Shown: piece by piece, positions 59,911 to 64,000 of the stretch
Numbering within the stretch: position 1 is the first letter of the stretch
How the letters are laid out: the number at the start of each line of letters is the position of its first letter
From: JAHEJA01 sp965656445
GTDB lineage: Bacteria > Pseudomonadota > Alphaproteobacteria > Rhodobacterales > Rhodobacteraceae
Assembly (NCBI GenBank): GCA_965656445.1
Contig: CBFHKO010000001.1
Location: 558,001 to 622,000, forward strand
Reading direction: 5' to 3'
Length of the DNA: 64,000 nt
The notes under the pieces: model-generated
Database searches by the model: none
Told to the model about the DNA's origin: nothing
What the model saw: only the letters and a program-made list of their open reading frames with translations
Translations under genes and position numbers: made by a program

Positions 59911-62900
59911 TTAGAAAAGCATTTCTAACCCAAGCTCGTCCTGCACTTCGCCTTCGAGCTCTTCATCTGACATTGGAATGAACAAATCGCTCATTGGGTT
60001 GGCCTCTTCCAATTCCTGAGCCGTCACACCGACGAAGGTAATTGAATCGCCAAATCCAAAATTTAGAACTGCATGTCCATCCTCATTATCAACAAGGCTT
60101 TGATCGTCAGCGAGTTGGCTAAATTCAACAACTGTTTCGTCTATATAAAGGGTCTCAGACGCCGCTTCAAAGTCGGTAATGGTTACATCAGACACCTTCT
60201 CTTCGTTCATTCGCACAACGACAAAAGTGTCTACTCCCTCGCCACCTGTCATAGTGTGATCTGCACCCTTAGAAAGATCGCCGCCAAGGATATCATTCCC
60301 TGCTCCGCCATCTAACAAAGACGTATGGCGGAGCGCGACGAGAGCATCATCCCCCTCTTCTCCGTAGAGTTCATTAGACCCTCGCAGTGACCCAATATAG
60401 TCATTTCCTGCGCCACCATAGACTATGTCATTTCCACGATCTGCGATAACTTCATCATCACCGGCACCAGCCATAATCGTATCGTTGCCATCGGTGAGCA
60501 TGTCACCTTCGTTATCACTAAAGGTCTCATCGATAAAATCGCTACCTGACGTCCCATCCACAATTCCGACGGTCCCAGGTTCTGGCAATTCAATACCTAA
60601 ATCGCTGAGACCCACACCTTGTAACGTTACGGTGTCATCGTCATTAAAGCTAAGAACCGCATGGCCGTCCTCATTTTCAGACAGGCTCCATCCGCTCATG
60701 AGGTTACCGAATTCTACAATGCTGTCTTCGATAACAAGTGTATCTTTCTCTGGATCAAAATCACTCACGGTAACAGCTGATAATTTCTTATCAGAGGCGT
60801 CACCGAGGTACAGTCTATCATACCCCGTCCCCCCAGTTAAAGTATGATCTCCACCTGACCCAAGATCAGCCAAGAGCATATCATCACCATGCCCTCCATC
60901 TAGTAGAGATGTGTGCTTACCTGAGCTGATTGTGTCATCGCCGGTTTCACCATACAGCTCATTTTGCCCTTTCAAGCCGTCTATTTCGTCATGACCTGAC
61001 CCGCCATAAATTGTATCGGCCCCTCTGTATCCATAAACTGTGTCTTGACCGCTTCCTGCGTAAACTAGGTCATCTGTATTACCGACCATTTCGCCTTCGC
61101 CATCGACAAAGTCCAAATTTATGACGTCAGCATAATCTGTTCCGTCCACTTGGTCGTTAGGCTCAACAATCCCGAGCAAAGCATTTGTCGTGATGTGTTC
61201 GAATTCAACCGTATCGCCCGTCGCCAGCGTCAATACCGCATGGTCATCGCCATTGTTCGCCAATGTGGCACCGTCGGGCAAGTTGGACAAATCAAGAAGC
61301 TCATCGCCCAATTTTAGGGTATCTTGGTCTGGACTGAAATCTTGGATCACAATATTGGATATTTTTGAGGCCTCATGGTAGCGCAATTCAACAGTATCAA
61401 ATCCCTCGCCACCACTCAGAATGTGATCACCACCTTTGTGCATCGACGCAATGATGTAATCATTGCCTTCACCACCTTCGATAGTCGAACTGTGGCGTCC
61501 GGAATCAAGCGTATCGTTGCCGTCTTCTCCAAATATGAAATTGTTCCCTCGATCACCATAAACAGCATCATCCCCAGAACCACCATAAAGTGTGTCAGCG
61601 CCATTATATCCTTTGACAATATCATTGCCAGCACCAGCGTTCACCAAATCGTTACCATCGCCAACAGATTCCCCATCTCGATCCGAATAGTCCGAGGTGA
61701 TTAGATCATCCCCATTGGTTCCATTCACGCCGTCTTGGTATTCATGTAGAAAATTGAAACCTTTGTCGCCTGTGATAGAAACAGAAAGACTGTGGTCAGT
61801 ATCCCAAATTGTAATTCTATTGAAATCTTCACCAATGAATTCACTGAATCCAAGTTCTAATTCTTCTAACAACTCTCTCGTGACCTCTTGGCCGCTCAGT
61901 AGAAACGTATCATCATCGGAAAAGCCATAAATTTTAATTTGACCAAGATAAGAGTCGCCTTGCACCACATTAACGACGTCTGACCCCTTATCTAATTCAA
62001 TTATAAAATCTTCTTCTGCAGAAACCTCGATGTAGTCATTCCCTTCACCAGGTCTAATTACATTCTCAGTGATCCAAATAGAATCAGTGAACGCCAGAGA
62101 ATCATAATCAAGATCCACATAAGTGGCATCAATCCAATCATCTCCATCTGTACCGGATACAACGCCGTCAGAAGACCCTCCAATCAAATCATAGATCGAG
62201 GCATTACTAAAAGTTAACGTTTCGTCATCGTCAAACAACAGAACTGCATCTGCATCCTCGTTCAGCGAGAATGTCATACCATCTGGCAAAGCTTCAAAAT
62301 TTATGTTGCGGCCAGCGATGTAAAGCTGATCATGGTAGGTATCCCACCCCTTAACGGTCACATGACTTGCGCGGTCGAGCGATACGTTTTCTAGATGCAG
62401 CTCGTCCTGATCCCAATCGTATTCTCCTAAATCAACGACGTGATCCGCACCTTTTAAGAGATCCGCATAAATTGTATCGCTACCATAACCAGCATCAATT
62501 TCCGAGGTATGGCGGCCCGTATGAATTTCATCGTCCCCTTCGCCACCATCGATCACATTATTTCCACTGACACCGTATATAGTATCATCGCCGTCGCCTG
62601 CGACAACTGTGTCACTGCCTTTTCCAGCGTTGATTTCATGATCTAACGAGGGATTATCTACTGTGATTAGATCATCACCATTTGTTCCGTTCAAGCTTTC
62701 GTGGTATTCAGTTAGAAAATCGAAATCCGTTCCATCCAAAATTATGTAAACCCCATCCTCATAGCTCGATAGTTCAATGTGGTACGCATCTTCAATCACA
62801 TCAACATTTAAACTTTCTAATAGGCCCAGCGTTACATTTTTCCCATTTAGTTGCAAAGTATCGTCTGTGGAAAACCCAGAAATGTAAATTCCTCCCCAAT

Positions 62901-64000
62901 AACCATTTTCGAAAGTCACATTAATAATATCCGAGCCATCTTCTAAGTGTATATTTAAATTTTCTTCGGCAGACACTTCAACATAGTCATTACCTGTCCC
63001 AGGATTTACTTCATAGACAGTTGAAAACGTATCATAATCAAAGTCTACATACGTGGCATCGATCCAATCATCGCCATCTGTACCCGATAAAATTTGGTCG
63101 GAATAGGTTGCAAAAAGCTCATTCAACGAAACACTTTGAAACGTAATTGTGTCGTTTTCTCCAAATGAGAGGACGGCATCTCCATCATCGCTCGCTGACA
63201 ATGACATGCCTTGGGGTAAACTCAAATAATCAATATGTTCGCCCTCAATAAAAAGCAAATCAGCGAAGGTTTCGAAGTTTGAATTCCATCCTTTAACTGT
63301 CACGTGGCTGGCACGGTCCACGGAAGCGTTCTCTAAATGAAGCGTATCCTTGCCTGCACCCACATCAATAATATGATCTGCACCCTTTGACAGGTCAACA
63401 TAAACAACATCTCGTCCATATCCAGCATCGACTTCCGAAGTATGGCTTCCCGTATAAATTACGTCAGAACCATAACCACTCTCAATAAAATTGTTGCCAC
63501 TAATGCCGTATATGGTGTCATCACCATCGCCCGTGACAATAGTATCATTACCTTTTCCAGCATTTATTTTGTGATTTATAAACGAATACTCGGTTATGAT
63601 AAGATCATCACCATCAGAGCCATTCATTCCTTCATGATACTCTGTTAGGAAATCAAATTCTGAATTGTAGACAGTAACATCAAAAATCCCGCCAAAGATG
63701 AAAAAATATGTATAATCTTCACCTTCATAGACATTGATTTTCTTCTCATCCAGCAGCTCAAGAGTGATATTTTGCCCAGAAAATTGCAAAGTATCGTCAT
63801 CAGAAAAACCAAAAATTTTTATGAAATCATGATATCCGACATTAATAACATCAGAACCCTCACCTAAGTTGACATTGAAACTACTGCCATCTCCTTTAAG
63901 CAATTCAATATAATCATTCCCAGCGCCTGGATTGATATCATCAACAGTTTCTAGTGTGTCACCGTTAGCATCGATAAAAGTAGTATCTATCCAATCATCA
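59911..64000 (-). CDS. RTX-type calcium-binding secreted protein, N-terminal part outside the window
   Basis: The coding frame stays open to the right edge, so at least 1,363 residues are visible. The sequence is a chain of Asp/Gly-rich nonapeptides (GGxGxDxxx, for example GGSGDDAVYGDRGNN) typical of calcium-binding RTX repeats. Modules begin with S/DGT(D)G-type lines at about 63087 (B), 62157 (C), 61146 (D) and 60558 (E), with A starting just outside; A-C are about 310-337 aa, with an extra insert (VSAEE, then GFSxDDTLxL), and D-E are about 196 and 215. All share an HTSxLDGG-like line before DLxKGxDH. The end ELGLEMLF suits type I secretion. It is more AT-rich than its neighbours. The apparent TTG start at 63903 is an artefact. 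Confidence 0.93.
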   Translation of the reverse strand, partial: DDWIDTTFIDANGDTLETVDDINPGAGNDYIELLKGDGSSFNVNLGEGSDVINVGYHDFIKIFGFSDDDTLQFSGQNITLELLDEKKINVYEGEDYTYFFIFGGIFDVTVYNSEFDFLTEYHEGMNGSDGDDLIITEYSFINHKINAGKGNDTIVTGDGDDTIYGISGNNFIESGYGSDVIYTGSHTSEVDAGYGRDVVYVDLSKGADHIIDVGAGKDTLHLENASVDRASHVTVKGWNSNFETFADLLFIEGEHIDYLSLPQGMSLSASDDGDAVLSFGENDTITFQSVSLNELFATYSDQILSGTDGDDWIDATYVDFDYDTFSTVYEVNPGTGNDYVEVSAEENLNIHLEDGSDIINVTFENGYWGGIYISGFSTDDTLQLNGKNVTLGLLESLNVDVIEDAYHIELSSYEDGVYIILDGTDFDFLTEYHESLNGTNGDDLITVDNPSLDHEINAGKGSDTVVAGDGDDTIYGVSGNNVIDGGEGDDEIHTGRHTSEIDAGYGSDTIYADLLKGADHVVDLGEYDWDQDELHLENVSLDRASHVTVKGWDTYHDQLYIAGRNINFEALPDGMTFSLNEDADAVLLFDDDETLTFSNASIYDLIGGSSDGVVSGTDGDDWIDATYVDLDYDSLAFTDSIWITENVIRPGEGNDYIEVSAEEDFIIELDKGSDVVNVVQGDSYLGQIKIYGFSDDDTFLLSGQEVTRELLEELELGFSEFIGEDFNRITIWDTDHSLSVSITGDKGFNFLHEYQDGVNGTNGDDLITSDYSDRDGESVGDGNDLVNAGAGNDIVKGYNGADTLYGGSGDDAVYGDRGNNFIFGEDGNDTLDSGRHSSTIEGGEGNDYIIASMHKGGDHILSGGEGFDTVELRYHEASKISNIVIQDFSPDQDTLKLGDELLDLSNLPDGATLANNGDDHAVLTLATGDTVEFEHITTNALLGIVEPNDQVDGTDYADVINLDFVDGEGEMVGNTDDLVYAGSGQDTVYGYRGADTIYGGSGHDEIDGLKGQNELYGETGDDTISSGKHTSLLDGGHGDDMLLADLGSGGDHTLTGGTGYDRLYLGDASDKKLSAVTVSDFDPEKDTLVIEDSIVEFGNLMSGWSLSENEDGHAVLSFNDDDTVTLQGVGLSDLGIELPEPGTVGIVDGTSGSDFIDETFSDNEGDMLTDGNDTIMAGAGDDEVIADRGNDIVYGGAGNDYIGSLRGSNELYGEEGDDALVALRHTSLLDGGAGNDILGGDLSKGADHTMTGGEGVDTFVVVRMNEEKVSDVTITDFEAASETLYIDETVVEFSQLADDQSLVDNEDGHAVLNFGFGDSITFVGVTAQELEEANPMSDLFIPMSDEELEGEVQDELGLEMLF

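Noticed and set aside
63901..63903. Apparent TTG start of the RTX gene at 63903
   Set aside because: The coding frame and the module pattern continue unbroken to the window edge, so the start lies beyond it.
1..64000. CRISPR array, insertion sequence, prophage, tRNA or rRNA genes
   Set aside because: None seen: no short evenly spaced direct repeats, transposase or phage structural sequence, and no cloverleaf or rRNA-like stretch was recognised on either strand.

Overview
The window is a stretch of chromosome from an alphaproteobacterium, almost certainly a marine Rhodobacteraceae (Roseobacter-group) member of fairly low G+C (about half by eye). The evidence is gene content: ethylmalonyl-CoA pathway genes (ccr, ecm, mch and a malyl-CoA lyase-type gene), mdh-sucC-sucD-sucA-sucB-lpdA in one run, an sdhCDAB operon, PTS-Ntr enzyme I next to lysC, GcvT-fused dimethylglycine/sarcosine dehydrogenase-type flavoproteins, a LuxI/LuxR pair and a large secreted RTX protein. 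I see no rRNA, tRNA, CRISPR array, insertion sequence or prophage.

Layout. 1-5 kb: end of a coiled-coil protein, a DUF1178 protein, lysC and ptsP. 5-8 kb: an accessory patch with a 52-codon ORF, a group III truncated haemoglobin translationally coupled to a 51-aa membrane protein, and two tandem paralogous regulators whose LuxR-type HTH lies at the N-terminus. 8-21 kb: ileS, rluA, a tightly overlapping operon (XRE-cupin regulator, two LysE exporters, two FAD/GcvT dehydrogenases and a homocysteine methyltransferase homologue), tadA and an rluB-like gene. 21-26.4 kb: a TerC, tiny membrane peptide, XpaC-like, TelA-like, SPFH/GYF, zinc-ribbon cluster that looks like a membrane stress-response module. 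26.6-34 kb: a LysR regulator, an acyl-CoA dehydrogenase with an acyl-CoA ligase, and a quorum-sensing operon (72-aa protein, luxR, luxI, RecD-like helicase). 34-40.7 kb: ccr and ecm divergent, GNAT, deoD, a lipoprotein and a DUF1989 protein. 40.8-59.9 kb: sdh operon (with a sulfotransferase and a small lipoprotein inside it), a DUF4344 peptidase, the malyl-CoA lyase-type/NnrU/DUF1737/mch operon, a TauE/SafE permease, mdh and the suc-lpd operon. 59.9-64 kb: the C-terminal part of an AT-rich, modular RTX protein running off the right edge.

The central-carbon genes form one functional unit: acetyl-CoA enters by the ethylmalonyl-CoA pathway (ccr, ecm, mch, malyl-CoA lyase-type) and leaves as malate and succinyl-CoA, which mdh, suc and sdh process. 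The non-coding DNA supports this. A pair of GTGATCAC palindromes exactly 21 bp apart lies upstream of both sdhC and sucC, and a different motif (GCCGC-RRY-GCAG) lies upstream of ccr, ecm, the malyl-CoA lyase-type operon and mdh. A dispersed intergenic repeat (CTTCTTTTT..AAATATCC.. plus G/C hairpins) occurs four times. Start codons were re-chosen from ribosome-binding sites and stop/start overlaps where the longest open frame was implausible. All family names come from recognising motifs by eye, without database searches.
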